DNA of 64,000 nt from Paragordius varius. Taxonomy: Eukaryota; Nematomorpha. Shown in pieces: positions 23,104 through 38,058 of the stretch (the stretch's first letter is position 1; every line of letters begins with the position of its first letter). The position numbers and the translations under genes are program-made. The notes beneath the pieces were generated by a model. That model was not told the origin of the DNA and made no database searches. It saw only the letters and a program-made list of their open reading frames with translations. The DNA lies in contig OZ176051.1 in assembly GCA_964247055.1 (NCBI GenBank), forward strand, positions 5,952,001-6,016,000, written 5' to 3'.

Positions 23104-24840
23104 TAAATATTACATAAAAATAAATAGAATTTTGTATTATAAATTCAATAATCAAATTAGTTATTTTATAGCCAGTTCTTTGCTTAATAAATCACGTTAT
23201 ATTTTGTTAAACACGCTATATAGAGGGATTATATGGATCTTTTGTTTTAAGAGTTTAAGTTTTCATAATATGGAATTACTCATCATTTTGGCTGTATATA
23301 TGTAGACAGGCTTTTCATTTGTGCTAAGAATTTTGAAATTTGTGAGAAGCAATGTTCTGATTTTTTAACTGTTTTTTTACGTTTTTAGGGCGATTTCTGT
23401 GATTTTTGGCAAAATTGGCTTATGTTAATTATTTTGATGTTTAGGCAGGTGGATTGCGTTTAATAATAGATAATCTGGTGATAATTCTTAGGTATAATTT
23501 TGTATCATATTTTACAATTTAAACATAACTAATGTCAAATTACCTGTTTTTACAATTTTTGGAGCACATTTTTTAGGTTTTAAAAAATTAAGTACAATCC
23601 AATTTATTCCGTATGCACAATATTATTTTTCTTTATAAAGTACTATATATGGTAACAAACAACAAATTAAGCAATTTTACTTTTGTTTTAACTAATTTTG
23701 CATAATTATAGACAAACATTTTGATTTTAATTTCGTTAGAAAATATATCTGGATTATTATGTTTCCAGCTTAAATACAGTCTGCATAAGCCTCCAAACCA
23801 AAGGCACCATTTTTTGATGCATTTCATTATATATGTAGCATCTATATATTTTTTAACGCCCGATAATGTCGACTATATAAGTGAGCCAACATAACAGGGG
23901 GATTAAAATACTGAGGTAATCGTATTTTTATTAACTAAACATGACGTAACAAACAAACTTATTCATCTTTCGAGACTTCTGAAGCGATTTTATTAAATGG
24001 CGGTTTACAAAGAATTTGAGCCATAAATAATCGTGATTATACCTCATTATTGGCAAGATTTGTTAATATTATTGTATTCTATATGCATAGTTTTTTAATC
24101 AAGGTTTACATTAGCCATTTTATAATCCTTGGAAGATGCTTTATTATATATTAGATTATTTTAGGAAACATAGCCCATTTAATATTTGGTGAATCAGATT
24201 ATAATGTATATTTTGACAAGCAACGAACATATATATATATATATATATATATACCTGTCCATGTTTCGTATCCCATTTGTTATCTATTTTTAGAAATTTT
24301 ATTAAAGCTTTCTGAACCAAAAAAATGTGTAATGCAACGCTAAAAATTTGATAAATAAAAATTAATTTTAATATTACGAGATTTTTCGTAACATCAAATA
24401 TAAAAAAAATATATTTATGCATGCTTTTAGTAATAATGCTTCAATTTTGGAATCAATATTTATTAAATTTTCTATAAAAACAAGTCATTGTGCAAATCAT
24501 ACAATAATTGTAATATAATTTTCTATTATTAGTTGTTAAATATGTGTGTTTGTATAAATCAATAGAATATTTTTTACAGTGATAACCAAATCTTGGAAAA
24601 TACAAGAAACATGTCGAATATAAAATTATCATCGGGAAAAAGGGTTCATAAAAAACACCATAAATACATAAATGCTATAAAAGAGTTATATATATATATA
24701 TATCATTCAAACTGTATAAAAATCTAAAATTATAGCCTTCGCACACAAAAAAGAATATTTTATTGCTTTTCACAAATCAAAGTTTTTTGGTTTAACCATT
24801 GCTTTGCACCTCTATAAAGTATAGCAGAGTGGTTGTTGTT
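23104..24840. other. intergenic between two convergent genes
   Basis: This holds the 3' flanks of the ZCCHC7-like gene and PHACTR. There is a TA tract at about 24228-24253. No coding or repeat feature is recognised. Confidence 0.5.
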
Positions 24841-27800
24841 TCAAGGCCTGTGAAAGCGTGTAAGATGTTTACTCTGTTCATGGACTTGCATTTCACGATG
24901 TTTGAATTCGTTTAATTCTTTACGGATTACCGCTTTATCCCTCGGGGTCAAACGGGTCCAAGGCTTATCAGCTTTCCTATCATAATTTTCAGCGGGTGTG
25001 GTTTCAACATAATCACAAAATCGAATAATTTGCCGTTCTCGTAACTCATCTATCGTTGGTCGAAAGGAGAGCTACATGAAAAAATGGTACAATTTAAACA
25101 GATAATACACTTTTAATCATATAACGGCAAAGCCACGATCATAGCATTTAAAGCACACGTTTCAAATAAAAGGTAGCGTATTTTTCATGATTTTAGCGTA
25201 TTATTATGGAATTTTATTAGAATTTTAAGGCTATATAATGGTTATTTAATCTTAATATTAGTATTTTTAGCGTAATTTTTATGATTTTAGCGTTTTTAAT
25301 GAAATTTTTTCTTTAGTTTTCACAATTTTTAGCGTATTTGAATAAAAGGTTTTCTTTAGGGTTTTGTATTATGAAACCAAAAATTTGGTATTGATCTTAT
25401 TCTTTTAATATTTTTGAAATAATTATTATATCTAATGCCAAATTTCTACTATTCTGATACAACACACATTTGATGGAAAAATTTATTTAAACCATTTAAT
25501 TAATCAAAATATTATTAATTTAAAGAATAATAAGTATAGTAATAAAATCCAAAAAGTGTTTAATTAAAAATTACCTTTCGTAAAAGCATTCGCCGTGTGT
25601 TTTCCTTATCGATCTTAATCTGTTCCTCAGTTCGGTGTTGTAAAATATTTCGTTGCTCAAGCTCTTCTGGCGTCGGTCGCAAACTAAGCCTCCTTTTAAA
25701 ATAATTTTTTTTATTAATATAAAAAATATATAACTAAAAGTTTAAATTTTTTTGTGATAATTTGATATTTAAACAAAAAGTTACCTATTTAATTTGGCTC
25801 CAATGTTTTGAAGGTCTAAGGCGGAATCATTTTGGTTCGTATGTTCTGGGTTTATAGTAGTATCTCCATTGGTTGAAAAATTAACATTTTTAACAAATTC
25901 TAAGGTAATAAAAAATGACATAGGAAAAAATATAATGAATTATTTATAAGCCTATTTTAAAAGTTACAAATTTTATTTTTGAAAAAAAGGTGTTTTTAGC
26001 TATGATTATATAACCAAATACCTGGTAATGTAGAGAGTGTAGAAAAGTTAGAATCACCATTATTCAGCATAGAAGTGCTTTTATCATTAATATTTTCAGT
26101 TTGGTTTGGGCTAAAATATTTAGTAATATATGTTCCATTTTGACTTTGTTCATTGGCGGTGTTGTCTTGATATGAATTGTTTGATTCATCCCTTGCTCGA
26201 AAATAGTGGCTAACATAAATTTTATAAAAAAATTATATATAAAAGAAGTCCAATTATTAATCTCATTCATAAATATATGGATTATTTTGTTGTGTTATTA
26301 AACATTTCGTCTAAATGTTTTACTTACGACAGAGGCATAATGACGTGCTTAATTAAATAGACGAATAAAGATAACGCTTAAAAAACATGCTTTGAATATA
26401 AATTTATTTTATTCTTTTTTCTATAACGCACTCATCCTCCATAAAAATATTTTTTAATTACATTTTATAAATGATTTATGTTTAAACGCCAAACTAATAA
26501 TATCTCAATATAATTAAAATACTGGTAATTTATTATTCCATGTCACCATTTTGATGTCTCAACATAATTATTCTCACATCAAAAAAAGTAAAAATTATAT
26601 AAATGATGGATTATTATTATTATAATTATTTTTTAACATTATATGGTAACTTGATGTTTCTGACTTAGTTACTTTAGCATTTTAGTTTTAAGCCAAAAAA
26701 TATGCCAGAAAACGTATGAAAAGGGTGTTTAACTCAAGAATTCAATATAAAATGCGATTTTTATATTTTAATATTGTTTGGATATTCGTATTAACTATAT
26801 AAAATAAAGTTTAAAAATGTGTAGTTATTAAATAAACTTTAAAATAAATATTTTTAGTGACTTTAAAAACTACCGAAATAAGCTTCTATCATCCTCTTTA
26901 ACATATCAAGTTTTAAGCCAAAAAATATGCCTAAAAACGTATGAAAAGAGTGTTTAACTCAAGAATTTAATAAAAATGCGATTTTTTTATCAAATATAGT
27001 TTAAAATGTGTGATTATAAAATAAAGTTAAAAAATAAAGTTTAAAAATGTAAAACTTAAAATTTTAATAACTTTAAAATAAATATTTTTAGTGACTTTAA
27101 AAACTACCGAAATAAGCTTCTATCATCCTCGGGATCACTTATACTTGCATTATCGACGGGATGTTCAATTTTAGTAAAAGGTACTTCCTCCATCATTGGA
27201 TATTTATGAGCCAAACTTTCTCGTCGTTGAGGCAATTTTTTGTGTCGGCATTCTTCAATATTCTCATGATTATTTTTATTGCTACTATTATTGGTATTGT
27301 TATGTGTCAATTTTTTGTCGCGTCTAGGATGATGGCTTAAATGTATGGCAATACTATCGTTTCGATGTACCTTGGCAGCTAAGCCTAACAAAAAGTATGG
27401 AATAAAGTTTATAAATAAATTTTAACAATTTTCCACCTCTGATGATTATGCAGAAGCAAAAATAACTAATTAATCATAATTCATGCTATAAAAACACTAT
27501 TTTATTTATCAAGTCAAATTAAATTTTACCATTTAAAACAAAAGCAAAATTTTTTTCAACCCTGTTTTTTATAAAAAGAATCACGAAAAATAAATAAAAA
27601 TAGCAAATATTTATTGATATAACAAAAAACTCCACATACTAAAAGTCAAAAAAAAATGAATTCTAAAACTTAAATTTTTTTACCTCTGTGCACAATTTGA
27701 TCATTTTCTTCATCGGATGAACTGGAACTAGAATCATCGCTATTACTGCTATCTCTCTGATTCCCTGAAATGTAGGGTTGTTGTGCCATGGTATTCAAAG

Positions 27801-30800
27801 CCTCAGAATTATTGAGTTTGTTGGAATTTTTATAATTATTTTTACTGTCTGTCATCATAGAATTATTAAGTTTTTGCTCTGCTAAGGTTTGGGTTTGTTG
27901 TAAATGCTTCGATGTTACGAGTTGGGGTGGCGGTGTTCTTAAGTAATGATAAACATTTTATACGAATCCAAAACGAAAAATTGTGAAAAAAACAGAAAAA
28001 AATGTCATCATTTTATTTTATCCATCAACGAAAAAAAAATCTCAAAGGATATTAATATAAATAGTTTTTTTCCAACCATTAAAATATTTTTTATAAAACA
28101 CTAAATTAAATTAATAAAAAGTGAATCTCATGAGACACGTAAACCTTTTAGATGAATTAAGTTTTAGTATTTATCTTACGCATTCATTTTAATATTGGGA
28201 ATAAAAAATACTTGGAAGCAGATTTATCCGTTTTGCGGGACCAAGTGCCTGTAAAATATAGCATAGATATAGAGTATAAATCAAGAATAAAAATATCTTT
28301 ATATATTAATAAAAATTAGAATTAAATACCCTTTTTTGTGGTAAATTTTTAAATTAATGAAAACAACATCTATTGATTTTTAAAAGTCCCTATCGGGTAT
28401 CACCTTATACAATAAAAAACACTATTATGTCATATTTTTATTAATTGCTAAAAGATATTTAGCTTGCATGTCAGGAGCCATATATATGAGATTATCGTTT
28501 TTATAGGTTACATTTTCAAAAATTATGGAAAAAAAATACAATGTTTAATTCAATATGTGACTTAAAAAACTGAAAACTCTTATACATGACAATCTTAGCT
28601 AAATACCCTTTTAGCCATACAAAATACGGATGGCCTAAACAATAACCTTTTAATACAATTATTTTAATAAAAAAAAACAAAATTGAAAGTACGAGAAATG
28701 TTAAATAAATTTAAAAAACTTATCTTATACCAAAATGTTGGAAAAAATTCAAGTTATGATGTGTATTAGTGGTCGCCGCTGTTGTGGTATTTGAATTAAG
28801 TGGAACGTTATTAAAGACATTATTTTTATTATTAGGAAGTCCTGTATTGTCAGAATTTACACGGGCGTGATATGGCGTAATCATATTATTAGAGTCGCCA
28901 GATCCAACAAATGCCAAAGCATTATGATGTTGTTGTTTAAGGGCACTCTTTTTGGGTACGGCATTAAATTCAGGAATTTTCGCGGGGATCTCTTCAATAA
29001 TCGATGTATCAATAATGTTTGTACTTGGTTGAGTTGTTTGAGTTGATACCATTATTGTTGTATTTGCATTAGTAGGTTGAAGGACCGGTGTAATAGAAGA
29101 GCTATTATCTGGAATAGCGATGTGTTGAGACCGACGCGACGAATTTGGACTCATATTTAGGAAGGGAATAATGTAAGGACTTGAAGTTACTCCATCATCT
29201 TTCTTCTTTTTAGGCATGGTGTTTGATGCAATGAATTGGTTGGGATGGTAAAAATTAGGATTATGGATCCCTATTATATTGTAGCGTAAATCGCTAAAAT
29301 TTTGGGGGCTTTTATTGCAATTATCAGATGTATTTTCGTTTTTGTCTTCTCCAATCACATGATTGACCACTCTAGGGAGAGATGATGAGCTAGTTAATCG
29401 TTCAATCGGAATAATAAAAGATTCCTCCTCCTGGTCATGATTACATCGATTAATGTAATCTGAAAGAGTTTGGGCATCGTAAGAGTATGCTGGTGTATTG
29501 GATGCTGGTGATGATGATTTTATTACCAAATTTTCCAGCAATTGGTTCCGTATCCGTTGATTAGAAGAGGAAGAGGGCACTGATTTGGAGGAAATGACAT
29601 TGAAATTATTTTCATACAAGTTATTAATATTAGTATTGGTATTATTTATACCCTGGTGAATAGTAGAATAATTTACATGATTTTGATGATTATCAAACAC
29701 ATCTTTGGTATGGGCCGATTTTCTATGGATTGTTGATTTATCCTCATAATTATTTGCAGAATAATTATAATTTTCTACTCCGTCGTGATTCGCATGTCCA
29801 TTCCTATTATTGCAATAGTTTTGATAATTTGCTGAGTCATAATCATTATCAGCATCACCTTGGTTATTAAAATAATGATTGCTTTCACCTATATGATTGC
29901 CGTTAAGATCCGATATGTTAATTTGATTATAATTATTATTATTATTGTGTTTAACGATAGCTATGGGTGATGTTTGATTATTGCAATTCCCTTCATATCG
30001 TTGACGAATTATCCAAACTGGGGTACCAGTACCTAAGGATTCGGTGATTGTTGTTCTTTTTTCTTCAAAATTTGTTTCATTATTAGCTATATTATGATTG
30101 TATTGGAAAGAATTAATTTCCTGCTGATCGTTAGCGTTTATAGGTGGCGTATTAGGTAAAATTCTGTATCCAGAATATGTGTTGTTTGCGGGTAGGGATC
30201 CATCATTCTTTTGATGTAAAATTGGCGGTGGATTTGATTGCGTAGGCGAATTTTTCTTCAAATTTTTGGTACCGTTAACATTTGGTGTGATAGTAGAACA
30301 AGGAACACTTGTAGTCGATTTCTTAGTATGATAATAATATTGCAAACGATGATGATCTAACAATATAGGAAAGGAATAATTATTATAAAATGATAAGGTA
30401 AAAAATTTTTAAATAAAAATGATACATACGTTTGTCAAATAAATATAAATTGAGATGATTTAAAAATTCTTTTTTGGCGCGTATAACTCAATTTTGATGA
30501 CAATATCCCAAAGAGAATTATTAATTCATAAAGCAGAAAAATTTGACTAAGCATATAGGCAAGCAACAAGTGAAAAATTAAAACAATATGTTGGTTGCCT
30601 TGTACATTTCGATTGTGATATATTGTAGACCGCGCATTATGAAAGATTATTTTTTGTAAAACGAGAAGGGAGATATAGATAGATAGATGATGGATTTCAG
30701 TTTTTCCAACAAAGTTTTAACTGTCATTACGAGCACAAAATAAACATTTTTTATGTTTGTAAAAAAGAACTTCAAAAATAACGGATTAAAATTTTTACGG

Positions 30801-33800
30801 GGATACAATCATATATATCATACATTACATGACAATAAATTTATATCCTGCCTACATGGGAAAAATTAATGCATTTTCCTCTTTGTTAGTTATATATATT
30901 ACAAAAATATCAAAAAAAATTATGCACTTTAAGAAAATGTCATTTATCTAACTAGTAACTATATGTAACCACAATTAAGTTAAAATATATATATATATAT
31001 AAACCAATGTTGTTTAAAGCCAAATAGCTTATTCATAATAATGAAAAGAAAAAGAAAACTTAACATATATCACGTATAAATTAGTAAGTCCGCGCGCCTC
31101 TAAGAAGAAAAATTAAAGAAAAAAAGCGTATTAACGGACTTTTGCAGTATTATTTAAAAAAATACCAGTCTCGTTGTTCTTTCTTCATTAACAATCGATC
31201 CTTTCTCTTTGAACGCAAAAAAGATTATAAAGTAAAAAAAAGTTTAGAAAAAAGTATTAAAGACGGAATAACCTGTAAATTCAAAACCTTAAATCTTTGG
31301 AATAACATTTTGCATTTAAACCAAAAATTACTTTGGAAAATCGTTTAAATGCAAAGTATGTTTTATATAATATTTATATATATAAAAATATTATTTAGTT
31401 TTTTTAATATACATAAAAAAAGTTTGGACGAAAAAATCGATGAGAACGACAAAAAACCGCTCAATGGTGTAACATCGATCCATCCAATTTTACATGTTAA
31501 TTTGTAATAAAACTTTAATTATGTATTTTATTTTCCAAATAAAAAATTAAATTATAAAAACTTTTTTGCACTCAGTAGAATATAATGATGATATATATTA
31601 AAGATATTAAAAAATCCAATAACCAAAAAAATAAATTTAAGATAAAATAAAATTGATCAATTTTTTTTCGTTAAAATGTATGTGAGGGAGAGAAGGTCAG
31701 TCAAAAAAAGAGGTTATTCGTGAAAAGAGGTTAACGGCTATAAATACATCTCGATACTTAAAAATATTAATGTTACATATATATTATTTTACAACTATTA
31801 AAACATTTCATTATTTTTTAGCAAGAAAAGGTTTCGATGATAGAATCATATAATTTTGTACATTTCGATTTTAAAAACAAGCGTTTCTTTCTATCTCCGT
31901 TATTTTTTTTAAAAAAAGAAAAGTCAAATATCTGTTAAATGTTAAAAAGAACCGAAACCGTCTTTAGTTCCGGTTCGGTTTCCAAATTATTTTGTCATCT
32001 CGGGTTAGAAAGAAAGATGTTTTAAAAAATGGGTTTGGTTAAAACATTTTTGCGAATAAAATGTTTTGGTATAAAAACGGTTCTGAATGTTTATTTTGTA
32101 ATTTTAAGCAAGCACAATAATATTAAACTAAAAAAAAGGATTGTGCTAAGTTTTTGTAAAAAAATAAAAACTACTATTGTTGAAATTAGATGTCAAATAT
32201 TACAAGGTTCACCTACCACTTAAAAACAATTGATTTAAAGCCGTTAAAAACAGAAGTTTCGGTGCAAAAAACGGTTTTACCCTAATATATTGTCCGTTTA
32301 CGATTCGTATCATAAAAAAAGTAATTTTCTTCTTTATTTAATCGGGAATATGAGAGAAAGTCGTTCATATGGATAGACCAGGAGTGTTCAGCATGCGACT
32401 TGAGAATTTGGAAATATATATTTGACATATGCGGCCCGCTAGTGATATTTGAGGCAAAAATGCAGCCGCAAAGCAAGCTATTAATGTTGGAAACCCCTGG
32501 GCTAAACAATAAAATTTTGAGAGATGTAATTCTAGAGGTAGTTATGTCACGAAAATAAACCAAACCAAAGAGCGACACATTAGATGCGTGAAACAAACAA
32601 AAGAATTAACTTATGCCGCTAAAGTACAATTGTGTTAAATAAATACACTATGACATTCCATATGGTGACAAGTGGTATCTGACTTATACCTGCTTAACAT
32701 ACGCAATAATTATTTTGTGTTTTAATTTAAAGATTTGAGTCTCCGCAGGTATACAGAAAATATAGACAAAAATGTTATTGTGCCAAATTCTAAAAATATT
32801 TTATATTGTTCCGTAATAATTAATAAATAGTGTCTTAATAAAATTAAACACTATTTATATTACATGTATACTTATTGGATGAAAAAAATTTGATTTAATG
32901 GGATGTAATTTCTCATACCTATGATATTCCAAAATATAGAAAATAAAGGTTGAAGATCTAAGCATTCAACATATGAAAATGTTGAATGTATTTAATCGTT
33001 ATTTTATAGCAGAGGTTAGCCAATTATTATCTCGAAAAATAAATAAATTATGAAAATTAATTAAGAAAAAAAGGCGTATTCATGTTATATATTTTCGAAT
33101 AAGTATACAACTCTAAATAATCAATTTATTGATTGTTTTTTTTTAGTTTGTAAAATTTATAACAAAAGCATAATTGTGTTAATAAAATAAATATATATTT
33201 AATTGAGATCAAATATCATCAAATCAATCAATATGACGACATTTGTATAGTTTTAACTGTTTGAAAAAAAACATAAAGTTTAAAATGTTTTTTGCATGAC
33301 AAAGTAGTAGTATATCAATTATATAATTTGCCATTAATATAAAAATATACCTGAATTCACAAATATGTGTGATACATCAACTCTTTTACATGCTGAGTTA
33401 AACTACAAAAATATATAAAATTTTGTACTTTTATCTCTTATAAAAAGGAAAAAGCTTTAAGAATTATCTGCAAAGGGTCGACAGTGATTAACGATAAATT
33501 CAATAATTCTCACAATTTCACCTCTATGATTGTCTAAACAGGTTTGTCCAACAAAAATAGCTTTGCAGGTCAACTTGAAAAAAACGGTGGGCTCCACTTG
33601 AAAAATGCATTTATAAATATTCTACTAAATTTCAAACATAAGACTTAATAATTTTAACCATTTCTGCTAGTTCATTGCCGAAATTTGGAAAGAGTAATCT
33701 ACAATATCAATTTTACTTGGATTTTGTAAAAGGTATTTTTTTATCATACAATTTATAATTTATATTTAGGATTCAAATTTCGCACAGGCTCCAGGAATGT

Positions 33801-36258
33801 TTCGAAGACCGCATGTTGGTCACCCCTGGTCTAAATTATCCAAAGCTAATTGCCATTCACGGTCAATGTACTCAATTAATGCATGTAACATATGTTGTCA
33901 GACGATATGATCAAAAAAGAAAATTAATTATCCAAATATTTTGTCTATCATATTAATTTTTGATAAATTACAAATATGCCTTTTTATGTCGGAAAAAAAT
34001 TCATAATACCTTTTTTATATTAATTTTAAAAAATATTATTTTACTCAATACGACTGCAAATACCTTGTGATGTAAAAATCATTAATAAGTATTTAAAAGG
34101 TATATAAGCTTTTATGATTATCACCTTTAATTAAGAAGACTTTATTTGTAAAATGGCGTTTAGGTGACAACTTGTTGATATTAAAATATTATAAATTATT
34201 TATAAATTATAATTAAATTTTATATTAATTATTATTTAAAATTTGAGGATAATTGGAAATTTAGGGAAATACATTCGTCAAAAAAATAGTAGCAAACTAT
34301 TAATTTTGTGGCAATTATAAGTGTATATATAAATAATAAAAACTGTCATTAATAATTTAATTAACAATTAAAAATTTGGATATGGATACATTAGCGCTTT
34401 AATATACAATTTACTTATAAAAAACTTAAAAACGTATTAACAATTAAATATTTAAAAGAAAAATATTTTTTACCTGTTGTATTGGATGGACTTGATAACA
34501 TATTGGAATTTATAAATTTACTATCAAAGTAATCTGTGGCGTAATGTTGGTCGTAGGCGTTATACGAAGATTGATCTAAATTAGGTGAATCAACGCTTGC
34601 AAAATCTGAATGCGAGGTTATATTATCTAAAAAATAAAAATGTTTCAAATTCGTAAAATAATATTTGAATAATTATTGACATTTACATGAGTAATACATG
34701 TGGAATTTGACTTGTACAAAATTAAAACTCAGTATTCGATTGGTATAGTAGCGTTCGTTCAGTTAACATTAAAAATGAAACAATTGATTTTTGTTTTGTA
34801 AATTTCAATTAAATTAAAACTATATTAAACTTTTTACAAATTTATCTGTTGTTATACCTGCGATTCGTTAAAAATAAAATACTCGACACCAATTAATTTC
34901 TCAATTACAAAAATTATATAATCCAAAATATCAATCTATATATAATTACCTGTTTTAGCTAGAGTTGGAGAAGTTTGTTTGTCATACTGCTGTTGTAGTA
35001 TGTTATCCTTTAAAGATGCCGAATTGCAGGTAGGAATATAACCGTAGTATTTATGATTCAGATTTATGGCATTTTGATTACAATCATTCACAGGTGTTAA
35101 TTGCTCTTGTTGATTACTAATCAAAGGGTTGGTGGTGGCTCTGCATAAATTCTGTTTTGGAGAGAGAAGGGATGAAGGCACCTTGATATCTTGGCGGAAA
35201 GTATTTTCAAGCAGTTGAAAAGGTTTCGCTTGGTTTTGAGTTGATGATTGATTGTCAAGCTCTCTTTGAGATATTGGGTGATAACCATTTTCTACAGGAT
35301 GCGGAGGTTCATTTCGGTCGCCATCTTGATGTGACGACATAAGATAAGCCGGTTCGGATAAAAATGATTGATTTAACGAAGTGATTGTGTAATTGTGGTT
35401 GTGTTGAGAGGCTGTTTCCATAATACGACCTATTGCATGAGTATGATCTGAGGTATAACCATCAAGTTCACTGTCATCCATAGAGGCGAAGTGTCCATTT
35501 AGTTGTGTACCACCCGCATTCACTGCAGCTATAACTGGGGGGACCGAACCGAATTTTGGGAGTAAAAATAATTTTTTCTTTAAATACTTTCGGCGTTTAA
35601 GATTTTTTTCAGGATGGTTATATTCAACCTGTTTAATGTCGCCACCGATTCGCAGTAATGGACTAATGGTGTTGGAATTTGGGTCATTAAGTTTGGCATT
35701 CGAGTCTCGAGTTTTACAAACATTATTTTTGGATGATGGGATAAGAAAATTTCGCCCCTTGTCTTTTGATTGTCGAATTCTGATAGCACCGGAATTAATA
35801 AATCGTGTTCTTTGAAGCAAAGCAAATTGTTTACGCCATTTCCAGGGTTTAAACCAACACCGATTAAATACTACGGAAGTAAAGGTAGGATTTCCAGACG
35901 AATAATTATTTGTGTTGCATTTGTGACAGTGATTTAAATTTTCCGAATTTAATTTTGGGGATAATATATGATTGCCGATTGGTTTTTCAGAACAGTCCAT
36001 AGAATTAACTGTTGAATCGAATGATTGAGATTTTCCATGACGCAATGGGGATATATGAGCTAATTTAGAAGGTACAGATTGCTGTTTGTTATGACTAAAA
36101 AACGAGAAAATTGATGATCTATGGTGAGTTTGCGTTTTGGCTTTAAAATACTTTGTGGGGGTAGCATGGTTACTAATCGGCGATAAGTGTAATGCTACAT
36201 TATTGGTAGCATTTTCATATTTGGTTTCCTGATCATAAATTAAATTGTCAGATTTCAT
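24841..36258 (-). CDS. PHACTR: phosphatase and actin regulator (PHACTR family)
   Basis: PHACTR proteins bind G-actin through RPEL repeats and target protein phosphatase 1 through the C-terminus. Ten exons (high to low): 36258-34950, 34626-34474, 30356-28731, 28248-28212, 27937-27684, 27384-27108, 26209-26022, 25899-25785, 25692-25575, 25071-24841. KPWKWRK in exon 1 is the family signature. The C-terminus has two clear RPELs ([18 protein letters not shown] and [18 protein letters not shown]), then [17 protein letters not shown] sequence, RKELNEFK and the terminal LTRFHRP. The earlier [15 protein letters not shown] matches the start of another RPEL but has lost RPxxxEL. Exon 3 is a 1.6 kb Asn/Ser-rich low-complexity exon; exon 4 is a 37-nt microexon. 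The total, about 1,400 aa, is well above the usual 500-700. An upstream 5' exon is possible. Confidence 0.9.
26684..27130. repeat. tandem duplication spanning a PHACTR splice donor
   Basis: Units 26684-26896 and 26909-27130 match over about 215 bp, both starting AGTTTTAAGCCAAAAAATA and ending AAGCTTCTATCATCCTC. The right unit includes the last 23 nt of PHACTR exon 6 and its GT donor. The left unit therefore carries a decoy exon end and donor inside the intron. Confidence 0.9.
32379..32499. mobile_element. short hAT-type MITE
   Basis: Ends CAGGAGTGTTCAGCATGC and (right) GTTGGAAACCCCTG are inverted and GC-rich. The flanks GGATAGAC (32371-32378) and GGCTAAAC (32500-32507) match at 6 of 8 positions. 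Internally deleted relative to the 290-bp copies. Confidence 0.6.
33539..33828. mobile_element. hAT-type MITE
   Basis: Left end CAGGTTTGTCCAACA, right end GTTGGTCACCCCTG. GTCTAAA lies on both sides (33532-33538 and from 33829). The body shares TTTGCTAGTT.ATTGCCGAA-type and TTTTAC..GGATTTTGTAAA blocks with the 5105-5387 copy. Confidence 0.75.
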
Positions 36259-36510
36259 GTTATTGCATAATACGGAAGACTGTGATTAGTGGAATGGTAA
36301 GGCTAATTTGTTAATTTATGCATAAAGCAAGGTACTCAGGAATGTGTCCATATGTTAGGCCAACAATTACAGGTCAACATCCAAAGGTTTTATGGATAAA
36401 TATTAATAAAATTTTTACAATTTATAAAAAATATTATTAAATCTTTTATTATTGTTAAAAAAATAATAATACAGTTGTGTGCACAATTACATACGAGCCA
36501 CGTTTAGAAT
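36259..36510. promoter_or_regulatory. putative bidirectional promoter, PHACTR / ARF
   Basis: 252 bp between divergent start codons. No core element can be assigned. It may also hold the acceptor of an undetected PHACTR 5' exon (a CACAG just upstream of an open stretch on the minus strand). Confidence 0.4.

Positions 36511-38058
<1,548 letters not shown>

Larger units (their letters stand above)
30357..34473. other. 4 kb PHACTR intron
   Basis: Intron between exons 2 and 3. It contains hAT MITEs at 32379-32499 and 33539-33828 and a short TA tract near 30987. The remaining ORFs here are short, A+T-driven and resemble nothing known. Confidence 0.6.
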
